From assembly GCF_003286085.1 (NCBI RefSeq), contig NW_020825342.1, positions 1 through 64,000 on the forward strand: DNA of 64,000 nt, in the 5' to 3' direction. Positions 53,007 to 63,954 of this stretch are shown here, in pieces. A program made the position numbers and the translations under genes. Positions within the stretch are counted from its first letter, which is position 1. Every line of letters starts with the position of its first letter. Origin of the DNA: Drosophila persimilis (Eukaryota > Arthropoda > Insecta > Diptera > Drosophilidae). Under the pieces are notes generated by a model. It saw only the letters and a list, made by a program, of their open reading frames with translations. It searched no databases and was not told where the DNA came from.

Positions 53007-54903
53007 AAGAATGTCCCCTTTGAGTGGTCAACTGAATGTCAAAATGCATTCCAATATTTAAAAGATAAACTTATGGAACGCACTCTGTTACAGTACCCAG
53101 ATTTTCAGAAAGAATTTTGCATAATCACCGATGCTAGTAAACAAGCATGTGGAGCGGTTTTAACTCAAAACCATAACGGACTCCAACTCCCATTAGCATA
53201 TGCATCACGTTCATTCACAAAAGGTGAAAGTAACAAAAGTACTACAGAACAGGAATTAGCAGCAATTCATTGGGCAATTACCCATTTTCGACCATATATC
53301 TATGGTAAACACTTTACAGTACAAACGGATCACAGACCACTAACATACCTATTTTCAATGGTCAATCCCAGCTCAAAACTCACACGCATGCGGCTCGAAT
53401 TAGAAGAATACGACTTTACAGTCGATTATCTAAAGGGTAAAGATAATCATGTAGCAGATGCGTTATCAAGAATAACCATCACAGACCTGAAAAACATACA
53501 AAAAACGAATAAAGTCCTGAAAGTCACTACCAGGCAACAGAGTAGACAGAAATCCTGCGCAGGAAAAGAACAAATAGAATTGCCTAGGCAATCTCTAACA
53601 AAAGCTTCAAAGCCCAACGTATATGAAGTCATCAACAATGACGAAGTACGTAAAGTAGTGACCTTGCATGTAAATAATAATTTATGTTTTTTCAAACATG
53701 GAAAAAAAATTACAGCAAGATATGATGTTAGCGATTTGTATACTAATGGAACCCTTGACTTAGGTCAGTTTTTCCAAAGGCTTGAAACGCAAGCCGGTAA
53801 ACAAAAAATCAGCCAACTCAAAGTGGCACCGTGGGAAAATATCTTTGAATACATTTCAATAGATAATTTTAAAAATATGGGCAATAAAATATTACGAACA
53901 ATAAGAGTAGCGCTACTCAACCCGGTGACCCTAATTAAAAATGAAAAAGAAAAAGAAGCAATACTGTCTACATTACATGATGATCCCATACAAGGAGGAC
54001 ATACAGGCATAACAAAAACCTTGGCCAAGGTCAAAAGACATTATTTTTGGAAAGGTATGACTAAAGAAATAACCAATTACATACGAAAATGTCCAAAATG
54101 ACAAATAGCTAAAGTAACCAAGCACACAATAACTCCATTGACTATTACAGAAACACCATACATGGCTTTTGATAGGGTAATAGTGGATACGATCGGTCCA
54201 CTTCCTAAATCAGAACAAGGAAATGAATATGCAGTCACCTTAATATGTGACCTGACAAAATACCTTGTTGCCATACCCATTAGAAACAAAAGTGCAAATA
54301 CAGTAGCTAAAGCTATTTTTGAAAATTGTATTCTAAAGTACGGTCCAATGAAGACGTTCATTACGGACATGGGAACAGAATATAAAAATTCAATAATTGA
54401 AGACTTATGTAAAAATCTAAACATCAAAAACATAACTTCTACTGCACATCATCACCAGACTGTAGGAACCGTGGAGCGAAGCCACAGAACATTTAACGAG
54501 TTCATACGCTCATACATCTCAGCTGACAAATCAGATTGGGATGTATGGCTGCAATACTTCGTATATTGTTTTAATTTTTAGAATAGCACCTCTATATAAC
54601 ATAGATGATTACTCTAAAGAGAGTAAATATAGATTAGAAATAGCATATAAACGAGCAAGGATTATGCTCGAGCAGCATAAAATTAAAAATAAACAGCTAT
54701 ATGACTTAAAGTTAAAAGATTTAAATTTAGCAGTAAGAGATAAAGTTTTATTGAAAAATGAAACAGGTCATAAGCAAGATTTTAAATATATAGGACCATA
54801 TAGAGTAGAAAGTATCGGAGAAAGAGATAACGTCATAATCTCCGATAATAAAAACAAAACTCAGAAAGTCCATAAGGATAGGTTAAAGATTTGCAATTCT
54901 TAA
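53007..54903 (+). pseudogene. pol: 412/mdg1-like Pol, RNase H and integrase part
   Basis: The coding sequence continues after the LTR element. RNase H shows ITDASKQACGAVLTQ near 53110 and VQTDHRPLTYLF near 53320. Integrase shows the zinc part ending CPK where a TGA replaces a Cys codon at 54099-54101 (expected CxxC). The catalytic part follows with VDTIGPLP, ITDMGTEYK and GTVERSHRTFNEF, so D, D and E are visible. A deletion with a frame change near 54577 removes a segment before the C-terminal part (ARIMLEQHKIKNKQLYD, YIGPYRVESIGERDN), which ends at a stop near 54903. Confidence 0.86.
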
Positions 54904-55054
54904 TCATTTTTAGTATGGCCATACATAAATATAAACCATAAAAATATATTATTCTGCATTTATATTCAAATAACTAATAAATTTTATCAATAATAATTCA
55001 AGTTCAATACTCTATAAATTGACTAAAAAAAAAAAGAAAAAAAAATATATATAT
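54904..55054 (+). other. AT-rich tail of the 412-like element and ATAT target
   Basis: This holds no gene. An A-run and an ATAT repeat directly precede the next LTR at 55055. No 412-type 3' LTR is seen, so the 412-like element is truncated here. Confidence 0.7.
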
Positions 55055-55736
55055 AGTGACATATCTATAGTCCATGCTCCGCATACTCTTGTCTATGACT
55101 ATTACCCTGCACCGACACTACTATAAACAATCCGACACTCTCAGCTTCGAAACCCCATAAACAATCTCACGCTCGAAATGGACCACGCGTAACCGATTGC
55201 AGGCAATGTAAACAAACACCCTAACCCTAACCCTAGATGCCGCATTAGAATCCAGCCGCACTAAAATCCAGCCGCACTAGAATCACGCCACTCTTCAGAG
55301 ATCAATTACTAATCGATTCTCACGAACCACGCCATCGTAGCTGACCAATCAGAGGCCCTATTCTCAGCCACCCCCAAGTAATGCAACACCGATCATACGC
55401 AGCGGAAGCCTTTCATCAAAAGCCGCCTTTCCCACATATCGATCGAGTCACGTACTCCATCTCCGAAGCCGAAGTCGAAGCCAACGCCTCCGAATCCAAA
55501 TCCGAATCCCAAGCCGAGCATCATGATATAAATAGTCTACATTCGGGAAGGCAAAGCAGTTCTGTTCAAGACAAACGTCAATCGCGACACCGTCGGAGAA
55601 TTCAACATAAGTTAATTCCGTTCAAGACACCGGACATAAGTCATCGTCGGGGAAATAACTAATCAATGTGCACTAAGTTTAAGTGAAAGAATAAAATCTT
55701 TTTTAAAACGCAAACTGCAGTGTCGCATATTTAACT
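55055..55736 (+). repeat. 5' LTR of the second 17.6/297-like element (682 bp)
   Basis: It starts AGTGACATATCTATAG and ends GCATATTTAACT. Several parts match the LTR at 6373-6967. A CCCTAACCCTAACCC run lies near 55220. Confidence 0.88.
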
Positions 55737-55754
55737 GGCGCAGTCGGTAGGATC
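55737..55754 (+). promoter_or_regulatory. Primer binding site, tRNA-Ser type
   Basis: GGCGCAGTCGGTAGGATC follows the LTR and repeats at 56653 in the duplicated segment. Confidence 0.85.
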
Positions 55755-55776
55755 TCAGTTAAAAGTGAACTCTTTT

Positions 55777-55908
55777 TATACCCGATACTCAAAATGAGTA
55801 TTGGGGTATATTAGATTTGTGGTAAAAGTGGATGTGCCATACTGACTTAGTATCGGGTATAACTGTAGAGTTGCGGTGTCCGCAGCAACTCACAACGTTC
55901 CCCCTCGT
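55777..55908 (+). mobile_element. DINE-1 miniature (132 bp)
   Basis: Only the first ~59 bp (TATACCCG to AAGTGGATGTG) and the last ~73 bp (CCATACTGAC to CCCTCGT) of the full DINE-1 remain. Both subterminal repeats and the 3' hairpin are kept. The insertion point in the leader is the same as that of the full copy at 56693. Confidence 0.9.
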
Positions 55909-56066
55909 TTTAAGACTTCAATTGGCGTAGTGACAGTTACAGTGCGTAATAACCTACAGTGATCAGAGAAAAAGTAACGCTAATACTAAAGAGATCCGCC
56001 AAAGAATCTACACACGATTCAAACTCAATTAATATTAGACAAACCAATAAATAAAAAGAAATCAAC

Positions 56067-56339
56067 ATGCCGCTATCAGAAATACACCTGAACCAAGCCT
56101 TGAAGTCAATCAGGCAAATTCCACCATAAGACGGATACCAAGAACGTCTAAGTTCGTTCATAAGCAGAATTGAGTACATCTCCGGATTATACCCAACAGA
56201 AGACCTCCGACAACAAAGCATCATGTACGGAGCCACTGAGGGTCAACTGTGCGGACGAGCACAACTTTTATCACAGAGTCTTCAACCCAACACCTGGAGG
56301 GATCTAAAGGAAGCCCTAATCAGCAAATTCAACAACCAC
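56067..56339 (+). pseudogene. gag: Gag start fragment, first copy
   Basis: It starts MPLSEIHLNQALKSIRQIPP, followed by a stop shared with the second copy, then ISRIEYISGLYPTEDLRQ and LISKFNNHR before the duplication junction. It is homologous to the Gag at 760-1716. Confidence 0.85.
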
Positions 56340-56692
56340 CGCCTTTCCCACATATCGATCGAGTCACGTACTCCATCTCCGAAGCCGAAGTCGAAGCCAA
56401 CGCCTCCGAATCCAAATCCGAATCCCAAGCCGAGCATCATGATATAAATAGTCTACATTCGGGAAGGCAAAGCAGTTCTGTTCAAGACAAACGTCAATCG
56501 CGACACCGTCGGAGAATTCAACATAAGTTAATTCCGTTCAAGACACCGGACATAAGTCATCGTCGGGGAAATAACTAATCAATGTGCACTAAGTTTAAGT
56601 GAAAGAATAAAATCTTTTTTAAAACGCAAACTGCAGTGTCGCATATTTAACTGGCGCAGTCGGTAGGATCTCAGTTAAAAGTGAACTCTTTT

Positions 56693-57784
56693 TATACCCG
56701 ATACTCAAAATGAGTATTGGGGTATATTAGATTTGTGGTAAAAGTGGATGTGTGTAACGTCCAGAAGGAATCGTTTCCGACCCCATAAAGTATATATATT
56801 CTTGATCAGCATCAATAGCCGAGTCGATTGAGCCATGTCTGTCTGTCCGTCTGTCCGTCCCCTTCAGCGCCTAATGCTCAAAGACTATAAGAGCTAGAGC
56901 AACGATGTTTTGGATCCAGACTTCTGTGATATGTCACTGCTACAAAAATATTTCAAAACTTTGCCCCGCCCACTTCCGCCCCCACAAAGGGCGAAAATCT
57001 GTGGCATCCACAATTTTAAAGATACAAGAAAACAAAAAACGCAGAATCGTAGAGAATGACCATATCTTTTAGACTGCAGAATCTGAATTGGATCGTATTA
57101 CTATTATAGCCAGCATCAAGAAAACAATTCCATTTTTTCTCGCCCTGTCTCTCTCTAACACACACGTAGCATAGGCGGCTTTGCTTAGAGTAAAACATTA
57201 GCGCCTAGATCTCAGAGACTATAAAAGCTAGAGCAACCAAATTTGGTATCCACACTCCTAATATATCGGACCGAGACGAGTTTGTTTCAAAATTTCGCCA
57301 CACCCCCTTCCGCCCCCGCAAAGGATGCAAATCTGGGGATATTCACAAATCTCAGAGACTATTAAAGCTAGAGTAACCAAATTTGGTATCCGCACTTCTG
57401 TTAGATCTCACTATAAAACCTTTATCTAAAAAATTTCGGCCCACCCCCTTCCGCCCACACATAGAACGAAAATCTGTTGCATCCACAATATTGCAGATTT
57501 GAGAAAACTAAAAACGCAGAATCATAGATAACGACCATATCTATCAGATTGCTGAATCTGAATCAGATCAGATCATTTTTATAGCCAAAGGAAACAAATC
57601 AATTTGCAGTGGCTACGCAGCGCGTGACGTCACGCTCAGACTGATTTTCTGTCTCTCTCGCACGCACTCTTTGTCGTGTCGTTTAATATTAGCGGCGTCT
57701 GCCGGAGGAGAGCCATACTGACTTAGTATCGGGTATAACTGTAGAGTTGCGGTGTCCGCAGCAACTCACAACGTTCCCCCTCGT
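56693..57784 (+). mobile_element. DINE-1-like element, full length (1092 bp)
   Basis: It has standard termini and belongs to the CACGTAGCATAGG subfamily. It lies in the leader between primer site and gag of the duplicated unit. Confidence 0.92.
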
Positions 57785-57942
57785 TTTAAGACTTCAATTG
57801 GCGTAGTGACAGTTACAGTGCGTAATAACCTACAGTGATCAGAGAAAAAGTAACGCTAATACTAAAGAGATCCGCCAAAGAATCTACACACGATTCAAAC
57901 TCAATTAATATTAGAAAAACCAATAAATAAAAAGAAATCAAC

Positions 57943-58848
57943 ATGCCGCTATCAGAAATACACCTGAACCAAGCCTTGAAGTCAATCAGGCAAATTCCAC
58001 CATAAGACGGATACCAAGAACGTCTAAGTTCGTTCATAAGCAGAATTGAGTACATCTCCGGATTGTACCCAACAGAAGACCTCCGACCTCCGGACGAGCA
58101 CAACTTTTATCACAGAGTCTTCAACCCAACACCTGGAGGGATCTAAAGGAAGCCCTAATCAGCAAATTCAACAACCACACTCCATACGAGACGCTACTAC
58201 AACAATTACACGATACCAAATTCAATGGGAGTATTCGTAAGTTCATAGAGGAACTAGAAATTAAGTCCAATGTTATAATAAGCAAACTAAATCTGGAAAC
58301 TAGCGCAGAAAATAAGATAATCTTTAAAAACGCTCTGGAAAATGCCACCAGACATACCATAGAAGATGCTCTACCCAATAGACTGTTCATTATCTTAGCA
58401 AAGAAGGACATTTCTACTATGGCTACACTAGAAAAATCAGCTCAAGAGTTAGGAATCTACGAAAATTTTGTAAATGATAACAAGAATCACAAACACTCAA
58501 GAAACGGAAATAACAATCGTAGGAACGTTGGAACTTATTACCCTCGCTATAGTAGTAACGATTATAACAATCAAAGCCCAAGTATTCCAGAAATAATCAT
58601 GGAACGAATCGAAATAATTCAGGAAATAATGCAGTAAATAATAAAGGATTATTTAATGAATTTAGAAATTCCTTAAACCAAGGCAGAGCACAGAATCCCA
58701 CTAACTATCAAATTAACCAGACTCAGGCAGGTAGCAGTGCACCGAATCAGCCAGTCAAACGATCTAGGGAAAGCCAAAGTAGACATATGAAAATGGATGT
58801 AAATTTTCAGCAGAGTGCCTCGGAAGAAATCGAGGAGTACCATATATA
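57943..58848 (+). pseudogene. gag: Gag of the second 17.6/297-like element
   Basis: The ATG at 57943 is followed by the stop after QIPP also present in the first copy. A 37-bp loss near 58086 shifts the frame, and the capsid part continues (TPYETLLQQLHDTKFNGSI-like, AKKDISTMATLEKSAQELG). A further stop lies near 58637. The last codons (MKMDVNFQQSASEE) match the end of the intact Gag at 1716. Confidence 0.85.
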
Positions 58849-60415
58849 GAAATAATTGTAAATAATAAAAAGTTAAGAGGTATCGCGGACTCGGGATCGT
58901 CGATAAATATAATAAAAGAAAACTATACAGATTCCAAAGTCGATAGCGACAACCTTACCGTCCATACCATCAAAGGACCCGTCCGTCTGACTCAGAGCAT
59001 TACACGTAATGCAACCAAAAACTGTCCGACAAAACAAAAATTGTATATTCATAATTTTTCTGAAAATTATGACATACTCTTAGGCAGAGAATATTTGATG
59101 GCCAGCAAAGCCGTCATCGATTACCGAAATGGAACGGTAACGTTAGGAGAAAGGTCATACCCAATCATCCAAAGTGGAGAAGCAATTGCCGACGGCAAGA
59201 CCGCACACAAAAGTGATAAGTCATCTTCAAAGGAAGATATAACTACACCCAAGTGCCTTGACCCATCTCCTGAAGGAGAGCAATACTTCGCTTCCGCATT
59301 AGAGAATGAATTAAGGGAATGTAACCAGCTAAGGTTGGAACATTTAAATGACGAAGAAAAGGAGAAACTAAAGAAAGTTCTCTATGAATTTAAGGACGTG
59401 CAGTATAAAGAAGATGTCACCTTCTGACCTTCACTAGTACTATAAAGCACGAAATTAAAACCCATCACGAAGATCCTGTATATCGTCGACCATATAAGTA
59501 TGCTCAAATACACGATCAGGAAGTGACCCAAAAAATAAAAGATATGATTAGACAGGGAATCATTCGTAAGTCGAATTCTCCCTATTGTGCACCCATTGCT
59601 ATGATACCAAAGAAGATAGATGCATCAGGAAAGCAGAAATATCGTATGGTAGTAGATTATAGAAGTCTAAACGAGGTGACAATCAAGGACAAATTTCCTA
59701 CACCCAGAATGGACGAAATCCTAGATAAACTAGGTAGGTGCCAATATTTTACAACAATCGATTTAGCTAAGGGATTCTATCAAATTCCCATGGAACCTAG
59801 CTCGATCCCAAAAACAGCTTTCTCCACGAAGCATGGTCATTACGAGTTCACTCGTATGCCTTTTGGGCTAACCACTGCCCCCGCCACATTCCAAAGATGC
59901 ATGAACAATCTGTTAGAAGATTTAATTTTCAAAGATTGCCTTGTGTATCTAGACGACATCATTATCTATTCCACATCATTGGAAGAACATTTGTTGTCTC
60001 TTAAAAGGGTCTTTGGAAAGTTGAGACATGCAAACCTCAAACTTCAAATGGATAAGTGTGAATTCCTTAAGAAAGAAACGGAATTCCTAGGCCATGTAGT
60101 AACAACTAACGGCATAGTTCCTAATCCAAAGAAAATATCCGCCATAGTAAACTTCCCAATACCCAATACAACCACAAAAATAAAATCATTCATAGGTTTA
60201 TGTGGATTTTATAGGAAGTTCATTCCCAATTTTGCTAATATAGCAAAACCAATGACACTCAAATTAAAGAAACGAGCAGTCATAGACCCAACCGAGGAAA
60301 AATACGTCGAGGCCTTCGAAAAGTTGAAAATACTTATCACCTCAGACCCCATCCTCGCATTCCCAGATTTCAACAAAATGTTCACGGTAACAACCGATGC
60401 AAGTAACATTGCTAT
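58849..60415 (+). pseudogene. pol: Pol of the second 17.6/297-like element, truncated
   Basis: Protease has GIADSGSSINI near 58880. A frame change near 59420 breaks the linker. RT is open from 59523, with [26 protein letters not shown] and VYLDDIIIY near 59943, then [11 protein letters not shown]. RNase H starts at [11 protein letters not shown] and is cut at 60415 by another element. It corresponds closely to Pol 1750-3285 of the first element. Confidence 0.9.
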
Positions 60416-60747
60416 TGCCGCGCCGGGCAACGCCTCCAAATCTGGGGCCGTACGTTTGATAAGCCTCCCGTGTTCAATACGCCTCCCGTGGTTTTGTTCT
60501 TCAGATCGGTTTTATTGGTTTGATTTATTTTATTCATTTATTCATTTACAAATTCGGGCGGGTGTTAAACTACGAGCTAGCGATAAAAAACTTGTACCGC
60601 TTCAGTGCTTTTTCCGCTGCCTTTGTTTTCGTTCTTCCTCTTTTCTTGCCTTCTCCTTTTCTCGCCTATAGCTGCCGTTCGCCCTGATTAACCCTCTGCT
60701 CAGCGCTGTTAGTGTTTGTGCTGTTAACGCAGTGATATTCAGGGCTG
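60416..60747 (-). repeat. Probable 3' LTR and 3' end of the minus-strand BEL element
   Basis: Non-coding sequence between the BEL Pol stop and the truncated RNase H. Read on the minus strand it contains AATAAA signals near 60530 and ends in CA at 60416. GCTAT at 60411-60415 could be a 5-bp target duplication; the other end is outside the window. The LTR start is not resolved. Confidence 0.55.
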
Positions 60748-60805
60748 TTAGGCGCAGTGATATTCAGGACTGTTAGGCGCAGTGATATTTAGAGCTGCCG
60801 CTGCG
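60728..60805. repeat. Three 25-26 bp tandem repeats at the BEL Pol stop
   Basis: Three copies of a GCAGTGATATTCAGG-ACTGTTAGGC unit span the end of the reading frame and the stop codon. Confidence 0.8.
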
Positions 60806-61632
60806 GTTTCTGCCGTAACATTCACCCCTTCGCAAACTTCGTCGCTTGTCGTGATGTTTGCCAAACTTCTGGTTACGCCTTGATCCATTAGTGGGTTCGT
60901 TGTCCTCACGTCTAACTTGGCCAGTTTAACTATTGGCCGAGTTAGCAGTCCAGATGCAGTGCGGATCACCGCGCTTCGGGCGATCCCGTCCTTGGCTACT
61001 CGAAGGTCCATGATGACGCCTTTCCTCCACTGCACCTTGGGGCTTGTTTCGTCCGCTAGAACCACGACGTCTCCGAGTTGGATAGGGTTGGTTGGAGGTC
61101 CATGCCATTTGGTTCGTGTCGTCAGGCACGGTAGGTACTCCTTCAGCCATCGTTTTCTGAAGCTGTCCACGATCTGCCCTGCAATGCGAAAACTCTTACC
61201 AAGCATAGCTCCTATTGCGCTGCCGTCGCTATTTGCTGCCATCGAGCTGGTCTCTGCTCTCAGAAAGTGATTCGGTGTAAGTACGTCGGCTTCCGGACAC
61301 TCCAACGGCACGTAAGTCAGGGGTCGGGAATTTAGCATATTTTCTATCTTTGCTAGTGCTGTTCTCAGCACTGGTTCTTGTACGTGCGTCTCCTCTAATA
61401 TTTCGGCTAGTATGGATTTCACCGATCTGATCATTCTTTCCCACGCACCTCCCATGTGGGGTGCTCCTGGGGGTATGAAGGACCATTCTATTTGCGGGTA
61501 CTTGGTTTCCAGTTCGTTCGGTAGAATTCTTTCAATTTCTTCTCGTAGTAGGCGGCTGGCTCCTCGGAAGTTCGTCCCGTTGTCCGATACGATTCTCTTG
61601 GGGACTCCTCGACGGGCAACGAACATTTCCAA
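60748..61632 (-). CDS. BEL/Pao integrase C-terminal half and DUF5641-like domain
   Basis: Residues 10-70 include the integrase core blocks [12 protein letters not shown] (second catalytic D) and [12 protein letters not shown] (catalytic E). The next ~80 residues show NSRPLTYVP and DVLTPNHFL. The C-terminal domain is DUF5641-like ([34 protein letters not shown]). It is joined to the upstream integrase part only through a frame change near 61630-61750. It is marked as CDS because it is open, but it is a Pol segment, not a free gene. Confidence 0.83.
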   Translation of the reverse strand: MEMFVARRGVPKRIVSDNGTNFRGASRLLREEIERILPNELETKYPQIEWSFIPPGAPHMGGAWERMIRSVKSILAEILEETHVQEPVLRTALAKIENMLNSRPLTYVPLECPEADVLTPNHFLRAETSSMAANSDGSAIGAMLGKSFRIAGQIVDSFRKRWLKEYLPCLTTRTKWHGPPTNPIQLGDVVVLADETSPKVQWRKGVIMDLRVAKDGIARSAVIRTASGLLTRPIVKLAKLDVRTTNPLMDQGVTRSLANITTSDEVCEGVNVTAETAAAALNITAPNSPEYHCA

Positions 61633-62201
61633 TGTCCATGAAGGCGTCTGTTGACAGGGAGTTTGCCAGCTCGATGTGTACTGCTCGCACGGTGAGGCAC
61701 GTGAATAGTACTCCCCATCGTTTCTCGCGTCGTCTTCCTACGTTTGTGAATGGCAATTCGTTGATTGCTTGATTGCTCTGGTGGTAGGCTTCCCATCTCC
61801 GGTGCCTCTGGAAGCGCTCTCTTATTGCGGCATTTTTGGCAGGTTTTCGCTACGGCGCGAACTCTTGCTCGCAGTCCTGGTATGTGGTACAATTGTCGCA
61901 TCTCGTTGACGACGATCTCAGTAAGCTGATGCTGAAACTTCCGATGGAAATAATCAATGAGAAGATTAGTGACGTTATGTCCTCCGGGTAGAATTACTGG
62001 CCGTTTCAGGTTCCTCGTTATGCCGATCGACTTATCTATGCGGCCGCGTATTCTCAGTACGCCTGTTTCATCGAGGTACGGCGATAATTTGTAGATCGAA
62101 CTTTTCTTACTCACGATTCTTCCTTGTCGTAGAAGAGCCATTTCTTCAGAGTAAGCCTCTTCTTGGACCATCCGGTATATAACGATGTTGACATCTTCCA
62201 T
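61630..62201 (-). pseudogene. BEL/Pao integrase zinc part
   Basis: The frame has YLDETGVLRIRGRIDKSI and the integrase zinc region: HRKFQHQLTEIVVNEMRQL then CQKCRNKRA. Near 61750 the reading changes frame, with [18 protein letters not shown] found in the next frame. It overlaps the end of the RT/RNase H frame near 62146-62201, where another frame change is needed. Confidence 0.8.
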
Positions 62202-63954
62202 GTTGCGAAAGCGTGCGGCTAAATTTGCCTCCTCTGATGCGAAATCTCTTTTTGTCCAGAAATCTCATCACGCATCTCAGGGCTCCCGTGAACTTTTCCC
62301 ATTTGCTAAAGCGACATACATTTGGGATTATGCTACTCAGCTTTGATGGCGGTTTCGGCGTATCTGTCCATTCGTGTACGTGTATCCGTTCCAGATTACT
62401 CGAGTTGAGCTGTGTAGTTGGCCAGTGTTCTTCCTCGTCAAATAGGAACGGCGGACCGGAGAACCATCTCGCTTCCGGTTGGAAACTCGACTCTTTGGTC
62501 CACTTCGTTCCATCGTCTGCTACGTTCAGAGCGGATGGAACCCATTTCCATTCTGATATGTCCGAGGTTTCCAAGATCTCTCCAATTCGGAGCGCAACGA
62601 ACTGATGGTACTTTCGGGCGTCTGAACATATCCAATACAACACGTTCTTGGAGTCGGTCCAAAAAACACGTCGCTTGACCTCGACGGAGAGCTCCTGTGT
62701 TATGAGTTTAGCTAGTCGTAGGCCGAGGATCGCTGCCATAAGCTCCATCCTGGGAATCGAAATTGGTTTCAATGGTGCCACTCTTGTCTTGGATGCGAGT
62801 AGTGTGCATCTGACTTCTCCTCTTTGTTCGATCCTTATGTAGGCGACGGCTGCAAAGGCGTTTATGCTCGCGTCTGTAAAGATGTGTAATTGGATATTAG
62901 ATGTTTCTTTCGTTAGACCGAGATATCGTGGAACCCTTAATTTTTCGATGTTTTGTAGTTGCCGTACCCATATCATCCAACGTTGACGTTCGCTTTCTTC
63001 GACCTGTTCATCCCAGCCTACGGCCGACCTCCACACGTCCTGCAGTATTATCTTTGCCTGTATAATATAGAACCCCAGTAGTCCTAAGGGATCGAAGATG
63101 GTCATGACTGTACGTAGAATTGACCGCTTCGTCACAGTTTTCGCTTCGTCGTATATGTCATTCGGGAACTTATTGACGAAGGTGAAGTAATCATTCCTTG
63201 GATGCCACCACATGCCAAGAACTCGTTCTCGTCTTGTTGAGTCCGTCATCTCGATGGGTCGTTCTTGATGCTCTCCATCTCCTGAGAGCGCTCTCATCAC
63301 AGTGCTCGAGTTAGATATCCATCCTCTAATCTCGAAGCCTCCTTCTTTGTGTATGTTCCTCACTGCCAGCGCTAGACGGACCATTTCGTCTTCTGAGTCA
63401 CAGCTTTGGAGCCAGTCATCTACAAAGGTGTTGCGAAGTATGGCCTCTACTTCCTCTCTTTGTTCCTCGATGAACCTTTCTGCGTTCCTATCTCTCACGT
63501 AGGTCGCTGCTGCTGGGGAACAAGAAGCACCAAAGGTCATTACGCTCATTACGTACCTATCCGGTTCTCGACTGGTGTCACCATATCTCCAGAGAAACTG
63601 CTGTGAGCTTTGATCCTCCGAACGTATCCTAACCTGGTGAAACATTTCTCTAATATCTCCGCAGATGCCAATAGACTTCTCTCGAAAGCGCGATATTACT
63701 CCTACCAGCGATGGCAATTGGTCGGGGCCCTTTAGTAGCATTGAATTAAGAGCGATGCCTTCCACTTTGGCTGCTGCATCCCATACAAGTCTTAATTTGC
63801 CTTTGTTCGGGTTCTTAGTCACGAATACGGGCAGATACCAGGAGCGTTTGCCTTCGACCATTTCATCTTTTTCCAGTTTTCGGACGTAGCCGATGTCTTC
63901 GTACCTCTTAATCTGTTCGTTTACGAACTCTCGTAGCACCTTATCGCGTGTCAT
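62146..63954 (-). CDS. BEL/Pao reverse transcriptase and RNase H
   Basis: A 602-residue open segment of Pol. RT blocks are LRLVWDAAAKVEGIALN, GICGDIREMFHQVRI, MTFGASCSPAAATYV and the catalytic-type FVDDWLQSCDS. The BEL thumb/connection follows (FDPLGLLGFYIIQAKI). RNase H shows LHIFTDASINAFAAVAYI and VFWTDSKNVLYWI, then WKWVPSALNVADDGTKW. A stop lies in the same frame just upstream of the first ATG, so the join to protease and Gag beyond the window must involve another frame or an indel. Confidence 0.88.
   Translation of the reverse strand: MTRDKVLREFVNEQIKRYEDIGYVRKLEKDEMVEGKRSWYLPVFVTKNPNKGKLRLVWDAAAKVEGIALNSMLLKGPDQLPSLVGVISRFREKSIGICGDIREMFHQVRIRSEDQSSQQFLWRYGDTSREPDRYVMSVMTFGASCSPAAATYVRDRNAERFIEEQREEVEAILRNTFVDDWLQSCDSEDEMVRLALAVRNIHKEGGFEIRGWISNSSTVMRALSGDGEHQERPIEMTDSTRRERVLGMWWHPRNDYFTFVNKFPNDIYDEAKTVTKRSILRTVMTIFDPLGLLGFYIIQAKIILQDVWRSAVGWDEQVEESERQRWMIWVRQLQNIEKLRVPRYLGLTKETSNIQLHIFTDASINAFAAVAYIRIEQRGEVRCTLLASKTRVAPLKPISIPRMELMAAILGLRLAKLITQELSVEVKRRVFWTDSKNVLYWICSDARKYHQFVALRIGEILETSDISEWKWVPSALNVADDGTKWTKESSFQPEARWFSGPPFLFDEEEHWPTTQLNSSNLERIHVHEWTDTPKPPSKLSSIIPNVCRFSKWEKFTGALRCVMRFLDKKRFRIRGGKFSRTLSQHGRCQHRYIPDGPRRGLL

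Larger units (their letters stand above)
55424..56652 (+). repeat. Tandem duplication: LTR end, leader, gag start (916-bp unit)
   Basis: The segment from the LTR interior at 55424 to 56339 is followed at 56340 by a second copy beginning with the same LTR sequence (CGCCTTTCCCACATATCG). The second unit (from 56340 on) contains a full-length DINE-1 where the first has a 132-bp version. Confidence 0.88.
55055..60415 (+). mobile_element. Second 17.6/297-like element, rearranged and truncated
   Basis: It is related to the element at 1-6967 but diverged in LTR and coding sequence. It has a 682-bp LTR, a tRNA-Ser primer site, a tandem duplication of LTR-to-gag, DINE-1 insertions, broken gag and pol, and is cut in RNase H at 60415 by a BEL element. 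Confidence 0.9.

Noticed and set aside
55218-55237. CCCTAACCCTAACCC run as a telomere repeat
   Set aside because: It lies inside the LTR, is under 20 bp, and Drosophila telomeres are not made of such repeats.
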